Under the pieces are notes generated by a model that saw nothing but the letters and a program-made list of their open reading frames with translations, was not told the DNA's origin and did not search any database. A stretch of 24,842 nt of DNA from Klebsormidium nitens (lineage: Eukaryota > Streptophyta > Klebsormidiophyceae > Klebsormidiales > Klebsormidiaceae), in assembly GCA_000708835.1 (NCBI GenBank), contig DF236984.1, forward strand, positions 293,451-318,292, read 5' to 3'. The translations under genes and the position numbers were made by a program. This document shows positions 1-10,800 of this stretch, one piece after another; within the stretch, counting starts at the first letter, position 1, and each line of letters begins with the position of its first letter.

Positions 1-1135
1 ATATAAATTTGGCGACCGTCAACCAGGACGCCAGACCTATCATGTCGCTACACCAACAGGCACGTCTCGACGCCGAATCCAGCAACCGCGCGCCAGTCTG
101 CCATAAGTCTGAAACGTTATATGGGAACTTTTCTCCATTTTCCTGTACGTTTTATCGTCGAACGCCGGCCAATCGAGCAAGGTCGAAGAACCTCGATTGC
201 CAGGGCCGCATCGCGGCGTCGTACAGTGCCGAAATCGGCGAACCCTATGTCTCCCCTCTTCCGAAGGAAGAGGCAAGCCAATATCGACCACGAGAAGAGT
301 TGCCAGACCGGTTTCTTCCATACATAACCTTAACCATGTCCGCGCGTTTTCCCAGGTTTGTAACCTACTCGCAGAGGAATTCCAAATTCAAAAGGCTTGA
401 GCAGAATTGGGACATTCAAAAAAGTGATCTTGAAAGACAATGAAGGAGCAGGGGGGGCGATCCCAATGCCATTGCGGCCGCTCTCAAGGAGTCACTGCTT
501 TGCAGAGGCAATAGGGTTCAAGGTGAGGCGTGCTGGTCCTTTTTTGCGATCGTAGTACGTACTCAGCAAATGATTTGGAGGAAGCTTGGAAGCTTTGGAG
601 CACGCTGCGCATCCACCAGCGTCTCTTTGCCCAAACATAGTATTAGGAGGCTCATGCCTGCTTGAAGACCGCAGTGCGGTACATGAAGTTGCGTTCAGTC
701 TAAACACCTGGTGTCTTGTGACTCGTAAAGGTGCAATCAAAGTATGGCCTGTCATTGAGCCCTATGGGTCCACTCAATATCTTGTATGCATGAAGTGAAA
801 GCTTCTGTAATGTTGCTCACCTTATTCTCAATCAATCCCCTTCTTAATTCGGCTTTAAGCACTTCGAATTCATCTTATGCTGGGAACAATGCTGCTCAAA
901 GTTCACTCAAGAGCTGAATATGCATGGGCGCCTGTTGAAATTAGTTTCCAGTTCTTGCTTTCAGGCTTTGAGTTGCCACTTAAGATGACACTTTCGGTCG
1001 TCCCTTAATGTGCAATCTTATACACTCAATCCGCAGCAGTTACCAGTCGGATAATGCGGAAGCATGGACAGTTCTGCTGCTCACACCACTGTCCTTTGAA
1101 CTGATGAAACAGTCAATGCCCATGCAGGTTGTGCT
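1..1135. other. Upstream region without a recognisable gene
   Basis: I see no supported protein-coding gene here. One + frame stays open from the window edge to a TGA at 441-443, but its translation resembles nothing I know and has mixed, unbiased codon use. It could be the tail of an upstream gene or chance. The later part (523-1127) is AT-richer and looks like intron or promoter DNA. A possible leader exon is listed separately. Confidence 0.5.
444..522 (+). other. Possible 5' leader (UTR) exon of the coiled-coil gene; 5' limit unknown
   Basis: A strong donor-like TTCAAG|gtgagg lies at 522/523, and an acceptor-like cccatgcag ends at 1127, only 8 bases before the ATG at 1136. Splicing 522 to 1128 would make a 605-bp leader intron. 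The joined frame (CAA G|GT TGT GCT ATG) is the frame of the coiled-coil ORF. It contains no ATG between the TGA at 441-443 and the ATG at 1136, so the start at 1136 holds whether or not this exon is real. This is an inference from splice motifs only. Confidence 0.25.
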
Positions 1136-1881
1136 ATGGCGGCGCCCGGGTTAGGAGCAGAGGAGCCCTCTCTGGGTGCTTACCGACTGGATCCGCCAGA
1201 GGTTCTAAGCCCAACTGAGCCCTGGATGTCCGGGGACTTGCCACAGCCTAGTTCCTCTCACAACCAGCCGGTGAACTTAGTGGAGCCTACGCTTGTCGAT
1301 CCTCAAACAAGTAGTCAGCCACAAGAAGGAGAGGCACTCCCTGCAATAGGAAAGACCATGTCACAGACGCCCGTCAAAGGGGAGGGGCAATGTACAGACG
1401 CATCAGATGTTGACGAAGTTTGTCAGCCAAGGGCAGAGTCAGAAAGCTTACAGAGCCTTACGGGTCCCTCGGAAGCGGCAACAGAGAGCAGTCCTCTCAA
1501 GCTGTCCCGCCAAGAAGGGAGTCCTGATGTCATCTGGCCAAGTGAGCCTGTTGATCAGCACGTGAGCTCAGAAGCAGATGCGGTGTCAACAATGGCAGCA
1601 GTTCCTGATGCCACGAGGGGCACCCACACTGACCGGAACTTGGGGGCAGGGAGCAGCACTCTAGGCAGGTCTCCAGCAAGCAAAGGGGAGCAAGGGACAC
1701 TGCAGAGCTGGCCCCCCCCTGAGAGGAGTCCGCTGAGCAAGCCGTCTGCAGCGAAGGCTACTCAAGAGTGGCGCAGGAAGAAAGGGAGCAAGGAAAATTC
1801 CCCGCTGCCTAAGTATAGAAGCAAGGGACCAAAGGGGGTGGTGGTCGGCCAAAGCGAGGCAGCGAGCCCAAAGCCAGAAAG
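1136..1881 (+). other. Exon 1 of coiled-coil gene: disordered Ser/Pro-rich N-terminus
   Basis: This exon encodes residues 1-248 plus two bases of codon 249 and ends at GAAAG|gtgagg. The protein is low in hydrophobics and rich in Ser, Pro, Glu and Gln, as in an intrinsically disordered tail. Several Ser-Pro sites are visible; SPLK at residues 119-122 fits the CDK-type consensus S-P-x-K/R. A basic stretch (EWRRKKGSKE) near residues 211-220 could be a nuclear localisation signal or a microtubule- or nucleic-acid-binding patch. Function is not assigned. Confidence 0.75.
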
Positions 1882-4800
1882 GTGAGGGCCGTCTATACCT
1901 TCTTTGGCTTCTTGTTACACTCCCAGATGTACTGAAGCCTTAAAACACCACTTAAGCCTTCTCTGTTGCTAATACAGCAATGTGAGGTTGGTATTAAAAG
2001 AGATTGAGTCACAGGATCCAAGCTTAATCTGTCAAACTGTGTTGCATGTGTCTGCCAGCGTTAAAATTTTATGGGTTTTAACAAGCAGGTGTTTTTGACG
2101 TCTGCAGCATGCTCTTTCAACACAAGTACACGACAGATGTCTATCTCCAAGAACAACTTTTTATTGAAGACCAGTGCAAGGATGCTCACAGATAGTCTTG
2201 TATTATGGTGCTTGTAGATCTCCTCTGGCCGCCATGGACCTTGCCATGTCGCACCAGATGGAGAACCAGCTGCAAGGAGACTTCTACCGCCTCCTGGGCT
2301 TCTCCTCACCATCCGAGGAGGTGAGATAATCACCTTGACAATTCTCCTTGCTTGAACTGTCCTTTCGATTCAAGTCTGCCTGTTGATAGCCTGTTTGATT
2401 GTGCCATGGAGAATCTCGTCAAGGTTTTGGTAGCTCATTAGATTGGGGGTGTTTACCCTCCTTTCTGAGTGAGAGTTGAAAGATTGACCAGCTATCAACA
2501 CGGAGCATGGTAGAAGTGTCAAGAGACAAGGCATCAGACGTTCGCTACAGTCTGCTCAGCACAAGACTTGTTGCAGGGTGCCGCTATCACAGCAATTTCT
2601 GTGGTTGAGTAAAGCAACTTGCATCTCAGAGCTTTCAAATGTATCTTCCACAGCAGCTGAATCTCTTGCTTGTCTCTGTTATGCTGGCAGTAAGAGAAGC
2701 TGGCAAGAAGTTGCTACAGAACAGTAGGCATCAATTGCGCAACCAAGATTCAGGAAAAAGGTCGCACGCACACCCAGCTCTTCAAGCCATAAACATAGGC
2801 TTACAGCATTCTTTCTTGCAGCTGCGGCACGCTCGGGAAAAGTTGCTGGAGCGCGAGAAGGAGGTGGCGGTCCTGAAGGACGCTGCTGTTGAGTTGGGCC
2901 GACTGAAGCAGGAGCAGCAGGCAGAGACAGAGGAGCTGGAGGCAGCACGGCGACGAGAAACTGCACTGAGAGTAAGGGCTTAGTAGATTCAGGGTTCTGA
3001 GATTTTGAGATTGAACAGTAGGTTGGCCTGCTAGGCTGGCTTGTAGCAAACATACGAGTCCAGTTCTAGACTACTTTTGATCCTTGCGAGTATCCTTGTA
3101 TCTTCAGATGGAAAAGATGGAACAATTTGGAAATGTGTATTGATGAGAGCCTTCCAAGGGTTCTCAAACTCCTTGAACGCACTTTTGCACTTTTTTCTTG
3201 GGAAGGAACGCATCTTTCTTCAGAGCAGCCCTCTCTCTTTCCAGTCCTCCTTCAACTCAAAGGCGTTTAAAGACCTTTCTTGCTTCTGTTTCTTCGGCAA
3301 GCGTCACTGACCAGGCCCCTTCCATGTTTTCAGGAGGAGTGCTCCCGTGCTGCTCAGGCTCTCCGCAAGCAGATTGAGGAGGTTGCCCTCCTGCGCAACG
3401 ACCAGGCCGTCTTTGAGCAGGCCCTTGCCGACGCAGACGACCGAGCCGAGGAGTCCGAAGCCCGGACGAATGCCTCCGCAGCGCAGGTAGAAGCGGCCGA
3501 AGAAAGGGCTGACGCGGCTGAGGAACGTGTCAAGTCGGCGGAAGAACGGGTCAGGGCCGCCGAAGAACGGGCAACAGTGCTTGACGAGCGCGAGCAAGCG
3601 TCCGAAGAGAGGGCAAAAGCGTCCGAGGCCAGGGCGGAGGAGGTAGAGCGGGCATTGCGGGCGGTCAGGGCTCAGACGGGCAGTGCTGATGTTGCAGCAA
3701 AGCTGCGGAGGGTAGAGGAGGAAAAGGCGCGCCTGGCTGAGATAGTTGAGGGGCTGGAGAGAGTGAACGAAAAGCTGAGGAGGGGACTGGCGGAGGCGGA
3801 GAGTCGGGAGGGGAAACTGAGTGCTGAGAAGAAGGCAGTCGAGCAGGAGAGAGCGACTGCCGTTGACAAAGTGAGCGGCTTGGAGAGTGTGGTTGCTGAC
3901 TTTGAGGCAAAGAGGATGGAAGCGGAGAAAGACAAGGAGGCCGCAAATGACAAGCTGTTGGAGCAGGGTGCTGAGATTGCGGTCCTGAATGCGAAGCTCG
4001 TGGCTTCAGAGGCGACCGAGGGGGCTCTGAGAGCGGGGATAAGCGAGCTCGAAGAACGGTTGGCAGCAGCCGCTCAAGTGGAGATGACACTGAAGGGAAA
4101 AGTAGGCGAACTTGAACGGGCGGCACTTGGCAGCGAGGCGGCTAACGAAGGACTGCGAAGGGGCGTTGTGGAGCTGGAGGAAACGGTTTTGCGGATGCAG
4201 GCAAACGAGACGGAACTCCGGGATCGGATCCTAGAGCTCGAAGCGGAGGTGTCGGCAGGGGCGGAGAGGGAACAAGGGCTGGAGCAGCAGACCTGGGCGC
4301 TTCGAAGCGACGTGGCGCGTTTGGAGGAAGAGCTTTCCGGAGCGAAGAGCAAAATAGGCGCTCTGGAAGCGAGTAAAGCGGTGCTTGAAGAGGAGAGGAA
4401 TGAGCTCCACATGGTTGCTTCGAAGCTCCGGGAAGAAGTGGCGCGTTGGGAAGAAGATGCGGTGCAGGCGCGAACGGAGCTTAGCGCGGCAAGAGCGGAA
4501 GCGGATAGATCGAAGAGCCAATGCGAGGAGATGAAGGAGGCGGCTCTCGGATACCAGGCGACGATCGACCAGCTTGAGAGCGAACTCGAAACTGGAAAGG
4601 AGAGGGAGTGTGTCCTGGAGGAGCAGCTGCTGACGTCAGCAGAGGACGCGGAACTCGACCGCGAGGAAAAGACGGTGCTACAGAAGGACTTGGAAGCGGC
4701 ACGGCAGGAGGTCGCGGTTCTGACTGAGGAGATCACCGCGGTCGCAGCAAACTCGGAGGAGATGCGGGAGTCTTTGGAAGGAGCTGTAGCCGGAGCAGAA

Positions 4801-7800
4801 GAAGCGGAGGAGCTGCGGAGACAGCTGGCGGGGCTCATGGACGACAAGGAACGGTGGGGAGAGCGCTTGGAAGAAGAGGTGACGGCAGTCACGGAGGAGA
4901 GCGAGCGGCTGGCCGGCGAGATGGAACGGCTGACGTCACAGCTGGCGACGGTCGTGGGAATCAGCGAGAAGCGGAGCGGGGAGATCGAGGGGCTGGTGGA
5001 AAGGTTGGCGGCGGCCAAAGCGGAGAAGGGGGCACTAGCGAGCGAGGTTGAGAGGTTGAAAGATGCGCTCTCGCAGAAAGACGGGGAGGTCAAGACGCTG
5101 GGGGCGGCGCTTGCTGACGCCAGCAGCCAGCACGCTGAAGTCAGGGGCCAGCTCGGCAGGGCCAGCGGCTGGGCGCGAGCGTTGGCGGAGGCTCTACGTG
5201 CCATGCAAGTAGAGAACGACGAGGCGAAGGGGACAGCGAAAGAAACTGAGGAAGGATTGAAGAGGGAGCTTGAGCGCTTCGCAGAGAAGGCAGACGCGCT
5301 GGAGCAAGAACTGATTGCGACTAGAGCGGAGTGTTCGTCGCTTGGCGAGCAACTAGAGAAGGCGGAAAAGGAGCGCGCCCAGCTCGCAGCGGGACAGGAG
5401 AGCGCTGCGGAGGAAGTTGAGAGCCTCGGGCGTGCGCTTGACGACGTCAGCAAGCGTCATGTTGAGGAGGTGCATCGCCTGGATGGCGAGCTTCGTAACG
5501 TGAGTGCAAAGCACGGGGCAGCGAAAGCGGAACTAGAGATGGCGAGAAAAGAGTGGGGACGGGATGAAAGGCGGTTGGAGATGGTGGCGCAGGCTGCACT
5601 GAGCGAGCAATTCATGTGCAGCTTGGAAGCGACTGCTGTCAGAGATGAGGTGGCGGGACTGGAGAGCCGGTCGGCGGCCCAGTCTGAGGCTGTAACTAGA
5701 GCGACGAGGGAGTTCAAGGCCCTGGAGGGACAGCTGGCGGCGAAAGTGGAGGCGGTCATGAGGGCGGAGGGAAAAGCTGCGGAGTTGGAAAAGAAGCTGG
5801 CGGCAGAGATAAACGCTGTGACCAGGACTGAAGAAAGAGTGGAGGAACTTGCGGGACAGCTGGCAGCGCAAGTTGGAGAGGGCGAGCGACTGAAGTGGCA
5901 CGCGGCGGGGCAGCTGCGAGAGGCTGAGGAAGAGAAACGGGGCGCGAGAAGAGCGAACGAGCGGGCCCAAGGCACCATGGAGGAGTTGCGGAGTGATGTG
6001 GAGGTTCAGAAGTTGTTCACACTGCAGCTAGAGACGGCCAGGGCGGACAGCGAAAAGACGGTCAAGGGTGTCCGGGAAGAAAAAGTGGCCCTAGAGCGTG
6101 ATCTGATCGAGAAAGGGGCGGAGCTAGAAAGGGCCGAGACGGCATTGGCAGAGGCGCGCTCGGCGTGCGAGACGCTCGAGGCACATGCGGAAGAGGAGCG
6201 GAAAAATGGCTCGGAGGAACGGGAACGGACCTCCGCAGAGCTGCAATCGCTTGGGACGGAGATCGAGCATCTAAGAGCCGCTCTCAGCGACAAAGAGAGC
6301 GCGGTCGAGAACAGCGCAGCGGCGCTGGAAGAAGCGCGTGCGGCTCTGGAAGCGGAAGAGGCGCACTGGGCGGATGACGTGGCACGGCTGCGGGAGGAAG
6401 AAAGTCTGGCGGCTGCAGAGAAGGCGAAGTTGGACGAGCGGATTCCGGCGCTGGAAGCGGAGCTGGCGGAACGCTCGGCACAAGCGGAGAGATTGGCGGA
6501 AGAGCGGAACGCGCTGGAGGCGAAGCTGGCCGTTGTGACCACTGAGTGGCACAAGGTATGCCTTTCGAGTAACGCAACGTTGGGCTCGCCCTTCAGAACC
6601 GACTTAGTTTTGAACCCGTTTCTTCTGTCAGTAGAGTGATACGTAAAAGCTTCACTACTCCAATCTTTCTTTCGCAAGAATGCTTTTGCTAGTGTCGATC
6701 TGCGCCTAAACCAGCTCTACCTACTAGGCCAGCTCCGCCTACGAGATGACCTCTTTCGTTTCGTACTTACGGTTTCGACTTCCGGTCTTCTAGGTCTTAG
6801 ACAGCACTTTTACATCCACTGTCATTTGCGAGAGACCAAAAGCCTTCGACCCTACAGAGGGACAAAGACTGGCGGGCCCGGTGTGGCGAGAATTCCAGCA
6901 ATTTTAGAACGGCAAACAAGGTGTCAAGCCCAGCCTATTTACGATCCGCCTGAAAACACTTTCTTTTTGTTTACCGTCAACTCTACAACCGTTGCTTCCT
7001 TCTCAGACGGAGACCGGTCTGCGCTCCGCATTGGAAGCGGCTCAGCACGACGCAACCGCCGCTGAGGGACACGTGGCGGAAGTCGAGAGCCTGCGCGCCC
7101 AGCTGGCTGCCGAGCAAGGAGGACACGTGGCAGAACTTGAGAGGCTGCGTGCGCGGCTGGCGATCGAGCAGGAGCTGACAGAGCAGAAGGGGGCCGAGTG
7201 GCAGAGAAAGGTCCAGCAACTAGAGGTGGAGAAAGCGGAGGCGCTGGGGAAGGTAAGCGGAGTGCCCAATGACACGCGACGTACTTGCGCTGAGCACTCC
7301 CCGGACAAAGCTGACAGTTGGCTGTCGTAATAGTGCATGTCCTTCCGCTAGGTGCATACTTTCAAGGGAGTTCAGGTGACTGTGCTTTTGACTTCAAACG
7401 TGCTTTGCGGTGGTTCGCTTGTTTGCCATGAATGGACGCATCACACTGTATCCGGGCGAAGGCCGTGTAAACACTTTCGTCGAGCTGTTTGAGGTTCAAC
7501 ATTTAAAGAGCCATGCTTGCAGCATCTGCGCAAGTTTCGTCCCAAATTCGGTAGCCTTCTGGTGACCGTTACTAAACCGTTAAAGAAACTGACTTCTGGA
7601 AAGGTGCCTTCGGACACAGTACCGAAAGGCCAGCCCATATTCGTCCGTGCCCCTTTTGCCGTGAGTAACGGCCAGCCGAAAGACCGGAGCGAAAGGATTA
7701 AAACATAATCTCCATGTGTTTCGTTCTTTTTCTCCAGAACACGCTGGCCTTATTGGACACGCAATCCACCGTAGCTGAGGAGCTGCGTATCATCCGACAG

Positions 7801-10800
7801 GAGCTCAAGGGAGCGCAGATGGATGCCGCGGCAGCAATAGCACTCGTAAGCCCTATCAATTTTCATTCTTCTTATATTCTCCTACCTTTCTGGCTCTAAC
7901 CGAGATTTGACTCTCACAATGTCTTCAAGTAAGTGTGCTTCTCGGTTTAAAGACAGCTCTCCGATCGCGGACTCCACCCCAAAACCCTAAAACCCCAAAA
8001 CCCTTATGATGCAATATCAATAAAGCCTTGAACTGTCCTTCAGGTGTGTCCGCGGCTGAATCTCCCTCGTCCCCTAGTCGTTCTCAGTCAGCTGAAACCA
8101 TATGGGCCTCCAAGCATCTACGAAGTGGTGCTTCGCCACCAAAAGAGACGACACGAGCGCAGTACCGAAGCGCTGAAGGTCATGAAAAGAGCAACGGGGC
8201 GAGTGCTGCTCCATTGAATTTCTCTGATGGACGATTTTGTTTTTGCAGGCGGAAGAGCAGCGGCTGGAGTGCGCTCTCGCGATTGCCGACAAGCTGACTC
8301 TAGTCGACCAGCTGCGCTCCGCAATGGACCTTACCAAGAAGGTGAGCAGCCCTTCAGAACATCGTACAGAAGGTTCCTATATAAGCAAGCATAAGTATAA
8401 AGCTTGGGATTTTGCATTTGTTGATGAAGACTACGCTGGTCGTTCATCAACCGGTAATCTTCGTGGTTGGATTGGCTTGCTCGGAAGTGGACTTTGCCTC
8501 CTCGTGATTGCCGTCGGCAACGGTAGACATATCAAGACGTCTTTCCCCCGCTCACTCCTGCGCTGAGTCGCTTCTTCGTCAGCCTTGATTTCGCTACTTC
8601 CATTTCTCGTTCAGTCGCATGACCTCCTGGTTGTCTTTCATCGCAATTTCTTCTCTCGTTTCTTGCACGATCTCACAACCAGGATTTTCCCTACAGTTGA
8701 CGGCCCGTCACGACGAGTTGGTCGCGCTGACACAACTAGAAGCGCGGGTGGCGGCTGCCGAAATGGACAAGTGCCGGCAGCAGATTGAGGATGGGCGCGC
8801 ACGGGAAGAAGCCCTCAAAGAACAGGCAAGGTCAACGCGCCAAAATGGTCTCGGTCGATCTCATCTCTTGTATTGCAAATCTTCCCTGTTCTTGCAGCAT
8901 GTTGAAAATGGTTACTCTGTCGTCAAAGTGTATTCGCTTCCATTCTTCCTCGTTTGATGGATATGCGTTCTCCGTCGAAAATGACAGAGCTCGCTTGAGA
9001 ACGCGGGCCCTTCTATCTTGGAAAAAGCGACCAAAATTTTTCAAAAAATCACATGCTCTCGCCCCCTTGGAACGATCCTTGCGCACCGTACGTCAGTACT
9101 CGCTGATTGTGGACCAGCTTTTTCGCACCGCTCAACCCGTGGACGCCGAGATCCTTCTTTTGAACAATAACATCCCCAACCTTTTGCTCACCGTCTGCCT
9201 TTGTGTGAAGTGTGCAATGATGCCGGTAGAAAGTCAACTCCCCCAGCCTTTTGACGCTCATATATGAAGTACACAATATTGCTGATTGCAGGTAAAGCTT
9301 CGCACAGCGGAACTGGCGGTTGCATCCGGCACACTGGCGGTGACAGAGAAAGAGCTGCAGCTGATCAAGGAGCAGTGCCAAGCGGCCGAAGTGGCGCTCG
9401 CTGCCTGCCAGGCTGAGGTGGGATCTTACCCCTTTCCTCTGCTTAAGTTCTCTGAAGACGTACGACACTCGATGAAGGATCATGCGAGTAGAACAATGCA
9501 GGTCTTTGCATGAGCGATTGTCTGCGCTGCACTGCGCCTGTGCTTCTTTGCTCTTGACTCCAGCTAGGACGCTTGATATTGGATGCTTCACATTTCTCGA
9601 AGCTCTAGAGTTGTGCAAAAGGCGAATTGTCATCCACGAAACGCCTCCTTCCGCCCGATAAACGCCTTCGAACATTGCAGCTGTCGAACGTGACGTCAGC
9701 TCTGGCGATCAGCACTGTCGAAGCAACCGCCCTGCGACAGCAGCTCGACAAGTGAGCTGTCTTCCCCCTGCCAGCGGCTCGGTTCAGTCTTTATTCGTGT
9801 GACGGGAAAAGCCGATAGCTCTGACCTGAATCCTCCGGTACCTTTCCATACAGCGCCGCTTCAACATCTCTCATAGCTCTTTCCGGTGCGTTTCTTGATT
9901 GCTAAAAGAAGAGCAATTGCATCCGAGTAACCTAAGATTTTGCCAAGACTTTAATGTCCGTCAGCCTAGCTGCAACTTTTGAACTCCACAGTTGGTAGCT
10001 ACTCCCTTCTCACTTTCCGCATTCTGCCCAAATATTCAAGGCCCCAGCAAATGTCCAGCTTCATTCGTTCTGAAGGAGTGTAGCCAAGCGGGGTTGGATA
10101 AAATTGTGAACTGAATTTCGTTCTTTTCTGTGTAGCCTGCGCGTGGCCCACTCAGAGCTGGAGACCCGCTCTGCGGAAGCGCAGCGCGCTGCTACAGCAG
10201 AAGCGGAGGTACGTGCACACGAGCTGGCGACAGTGGAGGCGCAGGCCGAGAGCCTGAGGGAGGCGCTGGGGAAGCTCTCGCAGGTCAGCTCACTTAGCGA
10301 GTGTGTACTTTCTAGTTGTGATGTTCTCATCGGCTAGCAGCAGATTACGTCATTCGCTTGCCTTTTGTGTGCTCGCAGTGTTCTGCTCTCCTGACCGCCT
10401 ACTGGAGTCAGAACGCAAAAGGTTGGGAGTCTTTCCGCATAACATGAGAACGATGAGGAATCACTCCCAAACCACTGCGTCTGCAGGGGCTTCCTGACTT
10501 GGTCATTACAATTTGGCTACTGTCGCTCCGTCGAAGCCCAATTTTCCGTCCAGACCCGCCAAAGCTCTAAGGATTACGGAGTTGAGTATCTTGTTCGGAA
10601 AAGTAATAACACACATAATACTTAGGTAGCGACTCGCAGTCTCTTCCATTGAGCTATTCTTGAGATTCACATTTGGTGTTATCTCTACTAATTCTATCCG
10701 AATTCATTTACAGCAACGGCTGTCCGTGACGGACGCCAACGCCGCCCTCCAGGCGCAGCTAGACGAGGCACGTGCATCGGACGTCGCGACACGTGGCCTT

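Larger units (their letters stand above)
3334..6555 (+). other. Exon 4 of coiled-coil gene: 3222-bp intron-free coiled-coil exon
   Basis: This single exon encodes 1074 residues (334-1407) of uninterrupted coiled coil, between acceptor tgttttcag and donor CACAAG|gtatgc. Composition is dominated by Glu, Ala, Arg, Leu and Lys, with heptad periodicity throughout. It contains tandem heptads (3493-3639) and 21-residue repeats (5677-5865), listed separately. It is about 45% of the coding sequence, while most other exons are under 300 bp. The acidic, GC-rich codon pattern makes long Ser/Ala/Leu-rich antisense frames, which are not genes. Confidence 0.88.
7007..9417 (+). other. Exons 5-9 of coiled-coil gene: small phase 0-0 coiled-coil exons
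   Basis: Exons are 7007-7252 (82 codons), 7738-7845 (36), 8249-8341 (31), 8697-8825 (43) and 9292-9417 (42). All begin and end in phase 0, and all encode helical, charge-rich sequence without internal stops. Typical borders are ccttctcag, tctccag, tttttgcag, ccctacag and gattgcag for acceptors. Donors are AAG|gtaagc, CTC|gtaagc, AAG|gtgagc, CAG|gcaagg (a GC donor) and GAG|gtggga. Because the exons are symmetric, skipping any one would keep the frame. Confidence 0.78.

Noticed and set aside
9-443. Open + frame of 144 codons at the window start
   Set aside because: It has no recognisable domain, no coding-like composition and a non-ATG start at the edge. It may be an exon of an upstream gene but cannot be supported here.
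4627-4642. Perfect 16-bp palindrome CTGCTGACGTCAGCAG
   Set aside because: It lies inside coding sequence (LLTSAE) and is probably chance from Leu/Ala/Ser codons. TGACGTCA words recur elsewhere in the GC-rich exons.
4074-5453. 459-residue open frame on the - strand inside exon 4
   Set aside because: It is extremely Ser/Ala-rich low-complexity sequence. It is the mirror of GC-rich Glu/Ala/Leu codons in the sense coiled coil; other antisense frames (3665-4126, 5457-5978, 6006-6677) look the same.
8041-8130. Possible extra exon after cttcag at 8043 in intron 6
   Set aside because: The frame is Ser-rich, not coiled coil. No donor restores phase into exon 7, and exon 6 joins exon 7 cleanly without it.
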